A stretch of DNA of 64,000 bases from Candidatus Sulfidibacterium hydrothermale (GTDB lineage Bacteria; Bacteroidota; Bacteroidia; Bacteroidales; F082). Of the stretch, positions 36,944-46,801 are shown piece by piece; positions within the stretch are counted from its first letter, which is position 1, and the number at the start of each line of letters is the position of its first letter. Made by a program: the position numbers and the translations under genes. The DNA is taken from NCBI RefSeq assembly GCF_020149915.1, contig NZ_CP083760.1, positions 62,001-126,000 of the forward strand, given 5' to 3'. The notes under the pieces were generated by a model. The model saw only the letters and a list, made by a program, of their open reading frames with translations, searched no databases and was not told the DNA's origin.

Positions 36944-38266
36944 TTAATACCGTCTTTTATATCGAGTTGTTAAATGTTTGAACATCTCATCTTTAGCACT
37001 AATAGTCAAACCAATAATAGAGTAATATAAAAACACCATTGAAGGTGTAGTTATTGTTACACTACTATAAGTAAAAAAATCAAGAAAATAGATAATTACA
37101 AATACTAATGCTGTTATCCCTAATTTTTTGAAGTTCTTATCTAACTGTGAAATTCTTTTTTTTATATGATTGAACAAACTCAACTGAATAAATATCCACA
37201 CAATCATGCCAAATATTCCAGTTTGAAATAATACCCAAAACATACCTGTTCTAGATCCATATCCCAAATTAAATTTATATTGTAATACATTTGCATGACC
37301 TTTTATTAATTTTGTTTTTATTATAGAACCCGGGCCAATTCCAAATAAAAAATCTTTAATCTCTCTTTTCTCAAAAAAATCTATAACCAGAGGGAAAACA
37401 CTAATCCTTCCCGTTCTTTGTATCTTATCCACTGAAACATTTCTAGTTTCGTAATCAAAAATATATTCCGCTACATAGCTAATATCAAAACTCCCTCCTA
37501 CTTTATTCTGTTTATTTAGACTTGGATTAATAACCACTATCAGATAGATTGTTATTAAACCCAATACTAAGAATTGTAAAAAACGAACAATTCTTATTTT
37601 CTTGGATAATAAATAACGATTAAAAAAATAAACATTAACGATTAAAACACTTGGAATAAATACCAAGATCGCTCGTTTACTACCGGATAAACCAAAAAGA
37701 GTTAATAAAACAATATAAATGATTAGTTTATTATTCTTCTCGGGATAATATTTAGAAAAATACAATGTCAATGCAAATAAGGGAAAAATAGCAGAAACTG
37801 AACCGCTATCAACAGACATTGTACCTATGTAATTTTCAGTCATTCCCACCAAATAAACTTTTAGGAAAGCAGCAATTAATTGTACGATAATTAGTATTTG
37901 TAGATGTTTCCAAAATTTCTGAAAAAAACTATGAGAATTGTTAAGTTTTAGTAATGAAAAAAGTAATAAAAAGGGAATTAAGGTTCTTCTAAGAAACAAT
38001 AAATATAATAAAAGAGACTCTCCAGATAAAATAAAAGAAATTAAAGAAATAAAGAAATAAAGAAAAACTAAAAATCTAAAATACTCAATTTTAACAGGCT
38101 TCTTTTTCAGGTTAATTAAAAATAAAATAATAATTAAGCCGTCTATAATTAATCTAACAACTCGATCATTAATCCCAAAAGATATTTGTAGTAAAAAGGG
38201 GGTCATACTAATATAAAGAAGCATTAATACAATATAATAATTAAGCTTGTTAAACAATTGACTCAT
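36944..38266 (-). CDS. wzy: O-antigen polymerase/ligase-like membrane protein (Wzy)
   Basis: The 440-residue protein has about ten to twelve hydrophobic helices and one long periplasmic loop (about residues 245-320, including FGIGPGSIIKTK), as in Wzy polymerases. Wzy sequences are poorly conserved, so the call rests on topology, on a Wzy_C-like loop motif and on being the only such protein in a cluster with Wzx. It overlaps the acetyltransferase stop by one base (TAATG). Confidence 0.75.
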   Translation of the reverse strand: MSQLFNKLNYYIVLMLLYISMTPFLLQISFGINDRVVRLIIDGLIIILFLINLKKKPVKIEYFRFLVFLYFFISLISFILSGESLLLYLLFLRRTLIPFLLLFSLLKLNNSHSFFQKFWKHLQILIIVQLIAAFLKVYLVGMTENYIGTMSVDSGSVSAIFPLFALTLYFSKYYPEKNNKLIIYIVLLTLFGLSGSKRAILVFIPSVLIVNVYFFNRYLLSKKIRIVRFLQFLVLGLITIYLIVVINPSLNKQNKVGGSFDISYVAEYIFDYETRNVSVDKIQRTGRISVFPLVIDFFEKREIKDFLFGIGPGSIIKTKLIKGHANVLQYKFNLGYGSRTGMFWVLFQTGIFGMIVWIFIQLSLFNHIKKRISQLDKNFKKLGITALVFVIIYFLDFFTYSSVTITTPSMVFLYYSIIGLTISAKDEMFKHLTTRYKRRY

Positions 38267-38790
38267 TATTTATTATTTTTTACATTTGTTTCAATTGATT
38301 TTATTATTTTAGCAGGATTCCCAACAACAATTGAGTTGTCGGGAATATTTTTAGTAATAACTGACCCTGCACCAATAATAACATTATTTCCAACAGTAAT
38401 TTCACCCAGTATAATAACACCACAACCAATATCCACATTATTACCAATTACAGGTGATGCACCTCCCTTTTTTTTATTACCAATAGTTATATTATGTCTT
38501 AGGGTAATATTGCTACCTAGAATTGCATTTTCATTAATAACTATACCATGCCCGTGAAAAATTTTAAGACCTCCCCCTATTTTTGTACCTTCTCTAACAT
38601 CAAATGTCAATAGCCAATTAAAAAGAACTCTATATAAAATTCTTACGATGAGTTGCGGGATAAAAATGATAATGTTAATTATTATATTATTTGTTTTACT
38701 ACACAAAAAAGATGTTGTTCGAAAAGAAGTTAATAATAACAAACTCTTTAAATTTGTCTTATTATTTATAATATCTTTTTTTAATTTCAT
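38266..38790 (-). CDS. Left-handed beta-helix acetyltransferase (serine-O-acetyltransferase-like)
   Basis: The 174-residue protein has a hydrophobic N-terminal segment followed by hexapeptide repeats (IHGHGIVINENAILGSNITLRHNITIG...IGNNVDIGCGVIILGEITVGNNVIIGAGSVITKNIPDNSIVVGNPAKII). The catalytic-type His sits in FHGHGIV. It resembles the CysE/WcaB group and would O-acetylate a sugar of the polysaccharide. Confidence 0.85.
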   Translation of the reverse strand: MKLKKDIINNKTNLKSLLLLTSFRTTSFLCSKTNNIIINIIIFIPQLIVRILYRVLFNWLLTFDVREGTKIGGGLKIFHGHGIVINENAILGSNITLRHNITIGNKKKGGASPVIGNNVDIGCGVIILGEITVGNNVIIGAGSVITKNIPDNSIVVGNPAKIIKSIETNVKNNK

Positions 38791-38806
38791 TATTTTAGAA
38801 AAACTA

Positions 38807-39895
38807 CTAAGAAAAAGAATTTAAGTATTTTTTTAAGTTTTTATTAATAATGTTTTCCCAAGAATAATCAGACAATGTTTTACTGATAGTCTGCGGCTTT
38901 ATTTTGTCTAATCTCTTAAATGTGGAAACCAGTGCTTCGTAAAATGATTCTGGAGTATCTTCACATAAAATCCCATTATCATTATTAATTAACTTTTTAT
39001 TTTCAAGTGTGGAGGTTGCTATACAAAATAAGCCAGAGTTAATATATTCAAACGTTTTTGTTGGAGGTTGGCATTCAAAGTATTCAGTTTTTGGTATAAA
39101 AGATACTCCAATATTGTTTTTCACAAAAAAAGACATCAGTTTATAATGAGGTATTTTACCATGGAGAGTAATAATATTTTCTAGCTTTGTAACATTAACA
39201 GCTTGCTTAATTTTTTGAATTTCTTTAGAATTACCGGGTCCAACAATATCATACGTAATTGAAATTTCCCCTCCATATTCAGTAAAGAATTTTTTTAACC
39301 CATAAACAGTTTTATAAATATGCCTTTGATTTAAAATGCCAACATATAATAAATTCATTGAATTTACATTTGAACCTTTCTTTTCCACAAATTTATCAGA
39401 ACCAAGAGGTAATATATGTGTTTTTTTAGTTCTTAATCCTAATTTTTTAGATAAGCATTCAGATATTATTGTAACATTTTTAAAAAAAAATGTTTCTGTT
39501 TTCAATAAATAGAAAAAGAATACTCTTTTAAACACATTCTTATAAATAGGTCCTGTTCTCAAATCAAGTATATAATTACAATTTTTTTTATATGAGAATA
39601 ACTTTATAAGTGAAGAAAATTGAAAATAAAAGATAAAAATTATATCAAACTTTTCTTTAGATAACAATGAGTTTGTTTTTTGAATTAGTTTAATAATTGT
39701 TTTTAACTTACCATAGTTATTATTTATAGTTACAATATTAATACTGGCTGACCTATATGGGTTATCAACCGAATTTAAACACAAATAGGTTATTTCAAAA
39801 TCACTACTTAAATATTCACAATATTTTAGCCCGTCAATTAATGTCCCAAAGGACCTTTTATCGATGAATAAAATTTTCTTTTTTTTATTTACCAT
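38807..39895 (-). CDS. Glycosyltransferase, GT4-like
   Basis: The 362-residue protein has a GT-B fold. Visible are a basic N-terminus, LLYVGILNQRHIYKTVYGLKKF, a region YDIVGPGNSKEIQKIKQ, and the C-terminal donor-site segment SFIPKTEYFECQPPTKTFEYINSGLFCIAT, a variant of the GT4 EX7E region. Donor and acceptor are unknown. It lies between an acetyltransferase and a sulfotransferase gene in the operon. Confidence 0.82.
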   Translation of the reverse strand: MVNKKKKILFIDKRSFGTLIDGLKYCEYLSSDFEITYLCLNSVDNPYRSASINIVTINNNYGKLKTIIKLIQKTNSLLSKEKFDIIFIFYFQFSSLIKLFSYKKNCNYILDLRTGPIYKNVFKRVFFFYLLKTETFFFKNVTIISECLSKKLGLRTKKTHILPLGSDKFVEKKGSNVNSMNLLYVGILNQRHIYKTVYGLKKFFTEYGGEISITYDIVGPGNSKEIQKIKQAVNVTKLENIITLHGKIPHYKLMSFFVKNNIGVSFIPKTEYFECQPPTKTFEYINSGLFCIATSTLENKKLINNDNGILCEDTPESFYEALVSTFKRLDKIKPQTISKTLSDYSWENIINKNLKKYLNSFS

Positions 39896-39900
39896 ATTGA

Positions 39901-40767
39901 TTATTGATCAAATTCCCACTTATCGGGAAAATACTTTTTTAAATAATATTTAACATTATGCTGATAATACCAAAGTTTTTTCTCTGGGTGCCCATTGTAA
40001 TAGTCCCCCGTATTAATATTGTATTTATTTATTCTTGTTTGGATGTAATTAAGTTTATTATTATTATTATTTTTAATTTTTGCTTTAATCTTTGGGATTA
40101 ATTCTAAATATTCTTGTGAATATTTGGTGGGCTTTATTTCTGATTTCTTTTTTTCAGTTTGTTTTCTAATTCCGTAACTTCCAAATGCAAAATGGTGCTG
40201 TTTCTCCCAAAACTTTTCTTTTCCATTGTAATATGGCAAACCTGTTAATTTTGATATCTTTATTAATAATAATTTGGGGTTTTGAACCAGCTCGTCATAA
40301 TTAATAGAAATGAAAGATAAGTTTGCATCAAAAAATTTATAGTAATAATTAGTATATTTTTTTATAGCATCTTCTATTTTCCCACCTCGCTTCCAGATGG
40401 AAAAAATGTAATCATAAATATTCTTATATAGGAGTAAATTCCAAACTTTAATATCTGTATTTGATAACCATAAATTATTGTCAATTACCCAATTTATACT
40501 TTTTGATGAATCAATTAACCAATCAACTTGTAGTTTTTCAAAAGCTTCTTTATGAAAATTTGATTCATTACTATAAATTATTTTTGTTAATACTGGACAT
40601 GGGTCCATTCCACAAGAACATTTAATTTTAAAATGGTGGTTTCGATATGGACGATACCAAGCGTGTATTTCTCCTAATGAAAAAGCATCCTTATCATTTC
40701 CCAACATTAAATCTAACATTGTGCTGCCACTTCTACCAGTCCCACATATATTTATTAATGTTTTCAT
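39901..40767 (-). CDS. Sulfotransferase (PAPS-dependent), no. 2
   Basis: The 288-residue protein opens with LINICGTGRSGSTMLDLMLG, a 5'-phosphosulfate-binding loop, followed by FSLGEIHAWYRPYR and an unusual Cys-rich stretch KIKCSCGMDPCPVL that could bind metal. LLYKNIYDYIFSIWKRGG takes the place of the 3'-phosphate motif. The C-terminal tail is rich in Asn, Lys and Tyr. It differs clearly from the other two sulfotransferases and probably acts on another position. Confidence 0.78.
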   Translation of the reverse strand: MKTLINICGTGRSGSTMLDLMLGNDKDAFSLGEIHAWYRPYRNHHFKIKCSCGMDPCPVLTKIIYSNESNFHKEAFEKLQVDWLIDSSKSINWVIDNNLWLSNTDIKVWNLLLYKNIYDYIFSIWKRGGKIEDAIKKYTNYYYKFFDANLSFISINYDELVQNPKLLLIKISKLTGLPYYNGKEKFWEKQHHFAFGSYGIRKQTEKKKSEIKPTKYSQEYLELIPKIKAKIKNNNNNKLNYIQTRINKYNINTGDYYNGHPEKKLWYYQHNVKYYLKKYFPDKWEFDQ

Positions 40768-40780
40768 AATGTCTGAAATT

Positions 40781-41893
40781 TTATTTCAATAATAACTTTT
40801 CAATAAGATCAATATTTTCCATTGAAAAGTACTTAATACAATATGACTTTGCAGACTTTCCCATTTCTTTTCGAAGAGTTTTGTTATTAATTAGTAAATC
40901 TAATTTTTGTGTCATTACATCAATAGTATTACAATAATAACCTACTTTATATTTATTGAAAACATTATCAGGATTCACATTCAAGCTCAACACAGGAACT
41001 TCATTAAGCCAAGCTTGAATAAATGTAACAGGAACACCCCCTTCCAACAAACTTGTATTTACAAAAATATGCGAATTTGCTAAAACGTTATTTACTTCAT
41101 CTGGGTGTAGTTTCCCAAGAACGAATAAGTTTTTTGAACTACTTATTTTTTTTAAAATAAACTTACCATATTTAGTCTTTTTATCTGGTAATTTTCCAAT
41201 AACTTTAAATAATATATCTTCCTGACTTTCATATTTCCTTGCTAGTTCAATAAATTTTTCCAACTGTTTAATAGGTTTTATATTTGCTATCCAAACTACT
41301 GATATCGGCTTATCTTTTTTTTTAATCTCGTAATTTGGAACAGGAAAAAATTTATTTATTAAAATAGTATTACTTTTATTATAGTTTAATAGTAATTGTT
41401 CATTATGATAGTTCTCTTGGGTGATGATCATATCAGTATTTAGTATTCCGAAATTTATTAGCTTTTTATTTAGATAATTTACAAGCAAGGAGGGGGTCAA
41501 CTTTAAACTGTACTTTTCCACATCTGTTTTTGAAGCAATATGCCAGATAACTTTACATCTGTGTTTTTTGCAATATTTACAGGCTATTCCTAAAAATGGC
41601 ATCAAGTTACGGTGGTATATAAAATCAGGGTTAATTAATTTTAATTTTTTATTAATTTGTTTTCTGTAAGAAAACAGAGGGTTCCCAAACCATTTGTTTT
41701 TCTTCAATAACTTTAAAGGATGTAATATAATCCCATCATCTTCATAAGGAACGTCGTCATTGGTGGAGTTAACAAAAATATAATGAACCTCATACCCTCT
41801 TTTTACCAAATTTTTTGCAAGTATAAATGCTTGGTGTTCAGAACCTCCAATCAAATACTTGTAATAACTGTAAATTAAGAAAACAATTTTCAT
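40781..41893 (-). CDS. Glycosyltransferase, GT4 family
   Basis: The 370-residue protein has YYKYLIGGSEHQAFILAKNLVKRGYEVHYIF at the N-terminus (the GGxE acceptor-side motif). It also has VVWIANIKPIKQLEKFIELA, FKVIGKLPDKKTKYG and FVNTSLLEGGVPVTFIQAWLNEVPVLSL (EX7E variant) in the C-terminal domain. It is a retaining GT-B glycosyltransferase of the repeat-unit assembly. The donor is unknown. Confidence 0.9.
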   Translation of the reverse strand: MKIVFLIYSYYKYLIGGSEHQAFILAKNLVKRGYEVHYIFVNSTNDDVPYEDDGIILHPLKLLKKNKWFGNPLFSYRKQINKKLKLINPDFIYHRNLMPFLGIACKYCKKHRCKVIWHIASKTDVEKYSLKLTPSLLVNYLNKKLINFGILNTDMIITQENYHNEQLLLNYNKSNTILINKFFPVPNYEIKKKDKPISVVWIANIKPIKQLEKFIELARKYESQEDILFKVIGKLPDKKTKYGKFILKKISSSKNLFVLGKLHPDEVNNVLANSHIFVNTSLLEGGVPVTFIQAWLNEVPVLSLNVNPDNVFNKYKVGYYCNTIDVMTQKLDLLINNKTLRKEMGKSAKSYCIKYFSMENIDLIEKLLLK

Positions 41894-41894
41894 T

Positions 41895-43304
41895 TTAATT
41901 TAAACAATTATCTTTTCTAATATTCGAAATCACGTACAAATGTTTACCTGACTCTGTTCTTGGAGTGTTTTCAACATACGTCCAGTTTAGTTTACAATCA
42001 CTCCCAAACATTTTTTTAAAATTATCTTCAATTATTAGTTTCTTATCATTGCTAATTTTATTAAAATTAGTTGTTTTAATAAGAAACTCTATATTTTCAT
42101 AATCATGTTGAATAATTTGAAACTGCTCAATATCTTCTATAGAATTAAAAATTGTGGTTAAAAAAGTTCCATCAATTATATCTCCATTTTTTTTATATAG
42201 ATTACTAGCTGTTCTTCCTGTCAACTCTTGATAATGCAGATAATCGAAACAAACTTTATCATTAATTATTTTAGCTGTATCTCCAATATCGTATCGTATT
42301 AATGGCATTGCATAATTATTCAGGGTGGTCAAAAGCATTTTCCCATTTTTTCTTTTACATATCTTTCTTTTGTTATTACCCACAATCTCAACCAGATTAT
42401 TATTAATAAGTACATTCCAAAATTGATGACTTTTATCTTCAAAAGATATAGCCCCTACTTCCCTGCTACCATAAAAATCATAAACCTCACAAGAAAAAGC
42501 TTTTTCAATTTCAAACCTCATTTCTTTTGTTAATAATGTTGCCGTAGAAATTATTTTGTTCTGTGGTTTTATTTTGATATTGTTTTTATTAATGTAAAGG
42601 GCAACATTATACAAGCTTTGTGAATAACCTCGAATATAATCAAACTTGATTTTATTTAATATGTAAACACATTCTTTCATTTCTTTTTTAGTCAAAGAGC
42701 TTGAATTCATGGTTATAGTATTATTTTTAATGAAATGCTTAAATAGATTTTTGGGTAAAGTTGGCCTGCCAATGTCTTGAGAAGCCCCCCAAATTAAAAA
42801 CACATGCTTTTGCCATGGTTTTATACCAATTTGCCTTAAAAAAAATAAAAAATTTGCAGTATGATTTCTTTTAAACAATTCATGTTGTAAAAACATGGCT
42901 TTTTCACCTGTTGAACCTCCCGAACTGTTTATGTAAGAGTTTAACAGCTCTGATTCGTCTGAAGTAAGATCGTCAAAATTCTCTCTTATAATTGTTTTTG
43001 TTAAAATAGGTAAATTTTCAATCTCAGATAGACTTTTTAATTCTATTTTATCGTTTTTAGATTTAACCCAATTAGCTTTTTTAAATATATTGTAATAATA
43101 AACAGTATGTTTATTAGCATAGTTTAATATTTCATTAACATGTTTAAGCAGAGCATCTATTTGTTTCTTTTCACTTTGTTTTGATAACTTAATTATTGCA
43201 CGATACTTTTTATAAACATACCTGTTTTGAGGTTTGAGTAAAACCCCTAAGTACAACGAAAAGAAGTGAAAGATAGATTTTATTTTTAAAAAGATGTTAA
43301 TCAT
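41895..43304 (-). CDS. PaaK/CapK-like adenylate-forming enzyme
   Basis: The 469-residue protein has the adenylation loop YINSSGGSTGEKAMFL near residue 130, a central YDFYGSREVGAISFE, and LIRYDIGDTAKII, as in the phenylacetate-CoA ligase-like CapK family found in capsule clusters. It would activate a carboxylic acid for transfer to the glycan, or load an amide. The acid is unknown. It overlaps the CapA-like gene by 8 bases. Confidence 0.85.
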   Translation of the reverse strand: MINIFLKIKSIFHFFSLYLGVLLKPQNRYVYKKYRAIIKLSKQSEKKQIDALLKHVNEILNYANKHTVYYYNIFKKANWVKSKNDKIELKSLSEIENLPILTKTIIRENFDDLTSDESELLNSYINSSGGSTGEKAMFLQHELFKRNHTANFLFFLRQIGIKPWQKHVFLIWGASQDIGRPTLPKNLFKHFIKNNTITMNSSSLTKKEMKECVYILNKIKFDYIRGYSQSLYNVALYINKNNIKIKPQNKIISTATLLTKEMRFEIEKAFSCEVYDFYGSREVGAISFEDKSHQFWNVLINNNLVEIVGNNKRKICKRKNGKMLLTTLNNYAMPLIRYDIGDTAKIINDKVCFDYLHYQELTGRTASNLYKKNGDIIDGTFLTTIFNSIEDIEQFQIIQHDYENIEFLIKTTNFNKISNDKKLIIEDNFKKMFGSDCKLNWTYVENTPRTESGKHLYVISNIRKDNCLN

Positions 43305-44430
43305 CTTTGTAAAGATTTAGTTTTATAATTTCTATAAGATTTTCTCTGTGAGATTCACATCTGATATTATTTAGTAAGGACATAAGAAAACTTTCATTGA
43401 AAATATAATTAATAAAACCTGTCCGCTTTAACAAAGCAAAAACATATTTATTGACAGGAAGTAATGATTTTAAATAGCTATTTTGTTTTTTGCGAATAAA
43501 TTCTTTCCATTTTTTTTCATATTGATCTTTGTCCAAAATAATTTTAGAAATATAGTCAAAGAAATCAAGGAATTGTTTTTTTTCTTTATTAGATAAAATA
43601 TTTATTCTATAGTTATTTTTATTTTGCTTATATGGTATCGTTTTATAATTCAATCCTCTTTCATTTATTTCTAATAACAAATAAAATCCAATATGTGCTT
43701 GCTCAAATCCTCTTGTAGAGGGAAAAAAGAAATTACCTAAACTATAAAAAATTGGCGATTCTTTATAGATTTCCATCCCTTGAATACAATGAGGATGATG
43801 CCCTACTACTAAATTAGCACCAATATCAATAAAAAAACGATATAATTGTTGTTTTTCAGGAGATGGGTAGTGAAAATGCTCATTGCCACCATGGGCAAAA
43901 ATTATTATATAATCGACATTTTCTTCTTTTAATGATAGTATTTGACGCAGCACATGATAGGTATTACTCGTACCAACTTCATTAATGTTTTCATTAAACT
44001 CATTTTCAGCATAAGAAATTATTCCTATTTTTTTATTCCCACTTTCAATAGTGATATTGTTTCTTATTTTATTTCTAGATGTTCCTGCACCAAATGTTAA
44101 GATATTATTTTTACTACAAATATTAATGGTATCATCTATTCCTTGACCATCAAAATCTTTAATATGATTATTTGCTAAAGAAACAATATTTATTTTTGCT
44201 TTATTCAAAAGCCCTATAGATTCAAAATTAGCTTTTATAGAAGGGCCGATTTTCTTTATTTTTTTGTTTGAGTTTGTAAAAGGACATTCTAAGTTACCAA
44301 TATTATAGTCAGACGACCTTAATTGTTCTAAAATATCTGATTTTAAAAAATCAGATAAAACATCATTTGAAAAAACAAAGTCTCCTTCAATTGATGCCGG
44401 GCAAATGTCACCAACAAAACCTAAGCGCAT
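43297..44430 (-). CDS. CapA/PgsA-family metallophosphatase-fold protein
   Basis: The 377-residue protein has GFVGDICPA, NIGNLECPFT, IVSLANNHIKDFDGQGIDDT, IIFAHGGNEHFHYPSPEKQQ and VVGHHPHCIQGMEIYKESPIFYSLGNFFF, the conserved metal-binding set of the PGA_cap family. Such proteins occur in poly-gamma-glutamate and capsule loci. In this operon it lacks the other Pgs genes, so a role in glycan decoration with its CapK-like neighbour is more plausible than poly-glutamate synthesis. Confidence 0.88.
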   Translation of the reverse strand: MRLGFVGDICPASIEGDFVFSNDVLSDFLKSDILEQLRSSDYNIGNLECPFTNSNKKIKKIGPSIKANFESIGLLNKAKINIVSLANNHIKDFDGQGIDDTINICSKNNILTFGAGTSRNKIRNNITIESGNKKIGIISYAENEFNENINEVGTSNTYHVLRQILSLKEENVDYIIIFAHGGNEHFHYPSPEKQQLYRFFIDIGANLVVGHHPHCIQGMEIYKESPIFYSLGNFFFPSTRGFEQAHIGFYLLLEINERGLNYKTIPYKQNKNNYRINILSNKEKKQFLDFFDYISKIILDKDQYEKKWKEFIRKKQNSYLKSLLPVNKYVFALLKRTGFINYIFNESFLMSLLNNIRCESHRENLIEIIKLNLYKDD

Positions 44431-45250
44431 TATTTTTTATTATTTTTTTGATCGTATTTTTAATTAAAAGAGGATTAATCCCAAGTTTCCTTAAAAATAT
44501 ATTTATCAATTCTCTATATTCTCCTGATTTACGTTTTAATAGATCAAATGTTGTGAAATATTCTGGCCAAAAACTTTCACCAAAGTTTGGATTAATATTT
44601 TCTAAAATGTTTTCCCAAGATTTATCTGGTTCGTATCCAAACTTAATCAAATCGTCAGATATATTACCATGTAAAATAACTTGACCTACCACTCTTGATA
44701 AATCTGCTTTCCATACGCCAATCCCATTAGGTAATATCGGTCTAACTCCCTTTAAAGCAGATAAAGCTTTTTTATTAGGTTTTGCAACTAAATGATATTC
44801 ACTAAATTTTGCTTTCCTTTTTAAAAATGGAATTTGTTTTTCAATTAATTCTTGTATTTCATCCGGTTTTGAAACCAAATCTTCATATTTTATTAAAATG
44901 AATCTCTTATGTTTTCTAAGCTTATCATAATACTTTACAAATAGTTTCCAATATCGTAACCCTGCCCAATAAATATCCTGTCTAGAACCATGTTTGCTAA
45001 TAATAGCATCTCTAGGGTCTCTTATAATGCAAATTACATATAAATCCGGATTAAGCATTAATGGTAAATTAACTGCATAATAATCTGCTGGGTATTTTGT
45101 TAAAAAAATATTTCCAGTTAAAGGCTCATCTTTAAAAATTCTAGCTTCGTGTTCAACATAATTGTCAATTTCATAACATGCAACCATTGCTTCTGCAAGT
45201 AAAGTTGTACCTGTTCTTGGACCAGAGCCAATAATGTGTATCCTTTTCAT
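44408..45250 (-). CDS. Sulfotransferase (PAPS-dependent), no. 3
   Basis: From the ATG at 45250 (MKRIHIIGSGPRTGTTLLAEAM) the product has 280 residues with a classic 5'-phosphosulfate loop at the very start. It has the 3'-phosphate motif VICIIRDPRDAIISKHGS near residue 82, and RFILIKYEDLVSKPDEI further on. The ATG 45 bases upstream would add a hydrophobic stretch not normal for the family. It overlaps the CapA-like gene start by 23 bases. Confidence 0.87.
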   Translation of the reverse strand: MKRIHIIGSGPRTGTTLLAEAMVACYEIDNYVEHEARIFKDEPLTGNIFLTKYPADYYAVNLPLMLNPDLYVICIIRDPRDAIISKHGSRQDIYWAGLRYWKLFVKYYDKLRKHKRFILIKYEDLVSKPDEIQELIEKQIPFLKRKAKFSEYHLVAKPNKKALSALKGVRPILPNGIGVWKADLSRVVGQVILHGNISDDLIKFGYEPDKSWENILENINPNFGESFWPEYFTTFDLLKRKSGEYRELINIFLRKLGINPLLIKNTIKKIIKNNALRFCW

Positions 45251-45309
45251 TTTATTAAAATAGAAAAATACAAACAATAATAAATTTAATCCCAAATAGT
45301 TACGTAAAA

Positions 45310-46629
45310 TTAACTAATATATGGTATTGCTACTATTCCTGTTTTTTTTCTTACAAATACTATATTGATTACATTTAGAATAGTAATAGTAAAAGCTGTT
45401 GCAATTGCAGCACCATATACACCATAAAATTTTGTCAGAATAAATAACAACAAAATGTTTAGTGCCAATGTAAAATATGATATTTTACTTCTGATAATTT
45501 CATTTCCTGTCATTACTAAAATTAATCCAACAGCTCCTGAGGCAATATTAATAAATTGAGCTATTCCTAAAATTATTAAAATTGCATAAGCATCTTCAAA
45601 TTCTTTTCCCCATAATGATAAAATATTTCTCCCAAATAATAGAAATATTAATAAAGGTAATAAACCAATAATAAACAACCCTTTAGTTGTCTGCTGAATC
45701 ATTTTTTCCAGTTCTTTAATTTTGTTTTTTTCATACAACGCTGCAATTTTTGGAGCTACTGCGGCATTGGTTATTTGCAAAATGAAACTCGTCATAAGTG
45801 CAAGTCTAGCAGCAACAGAAAATAAACCAACTTCTTTTACACTGCCAAAATACCCAAGAATTAAGATGTCGCCATTATTTTGAATAACACCAGTAATAGC
45901 AACAAAAAAGAGAGGTATTGAAGTTTTAGTTAATTTTCTTACAATAAGTCGTTTTTTCTTATTACACTCACAAACTTTATTCCAATATAACCCTATAGTT
46001 AATGTGACTACTAATCTACCTATTGCATAAACTATAGCAACTGTAATTATGTTAATTTTAAATTTTAGTAACCAAAACAGTAAAAGTAAAATGCCGGTTA
46101 TTGTAATACTTAATGTCTGATCAACCAAGATGCTCTGCCATATTTTTCTAAACCCAATTAACCCAGCTGAAAAAATTCGTGAAAAAACCTGCGGGGTAAG
46201 TACAATTAAAAAAATAATTAATGGGTAAGTTAATTGAGGTTTATTAAATATTTTCGCTGCTATCCATGGTGCCAGTAAAATTAAAAGCAATGATAATACA
46301 ATTGCTATTATTCCATTTAAAAAATATGAGGAATACATTACATCGCCAATGTGTTTCCAGTTTTTATGGTTATGTGCAATAGCTACTTCTTTAATTATGA
46401 CTTGACGCATTCCTAATAAGCTAATGATTATTAGAATATTTATAATACGATTACTTAAATTAATAATACCAATTCCTTCAGCGCCAATTGTTCTTCCAAG
46501 AAAAATACTTACAGTTAACCCGGCAATCATCCCCACTATTTTAATTATTGTAGAGGTAAATGATTTCCTCAATACTTCTGAAGTGTGAATATCAAGTTTT
46601 TTTAATAGATATTTTGATTTTTTTAGCAC
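45310..46629 (-). CDS. wzx: Lipid-linked oligosaccharide flippase (Wzx, MOP superfamily)
   Basis: The 439-residue protein has about twelve hydrophobic helices. The N-terminal FTSTIIKIVGMIAGLTVSIFLGRTIGAEGIGIINL and the middle ATGVIQNNGDILILGYFGS-like region (TGVIQNNGDILILGYF) are typical of polysaccharide flippases. It would move the finished repeat unit across the inner membrane before Wzy acts. It is the first glycan gene after cysNC in the transcription direction. Confidence 0.9.
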   Translation of the reverse strand: MLKKSKYLLKKLDIHTSEVLRKSFTSTIIKIVGMIAGLTVSIFLGRTIGAEGIGIINLSNRIINILIIISLLGMRQVIIKEVAIAHNHKNWKHIGDVMYSSYFLNGIIAIVLSLLLILLAPWIAAKIFNKPQLTYPLIIFLIVLTPQVFSRIFSAGLIGFRKIWQSILVDQTLSITITGILLLLFWLLKFKINIITVAIVYAIGRLVVTLTIGLYWNKVCECNKKKRLIVRKLTKTSIPLFFVAITGVIQNNGDILILGYFGSVKEVGLFSVAARLALMTSFILQITNAAVAPKIAALYEKNKIKELEKMIQQTTKGLFIIGLLPLLIFLLFGRNILSLWGKEFEDAYAILIILGIAQFINIASGAVGLILVMTGNEIIRSKISYFTLALNILLLFILTKFYGVYGAAIATAFTITILNVINIVFVRKKTGIVAIPYIS

Positions 46630-46801
46630 CTTATTTGATTTTTTCTTTTAGTATCGAAAAATATAATGTTTTTTAAATTTTAAACATTTTTCTTATCCTT
46701 TCTTAAGATTGGGATTGATATTATCTACTGTCACAGACGGGGGGTACATATTTTAAAAGAGACAAAACTTCCAGTATAATTTACCCTTTGTTTTTTGCTG
46801 G

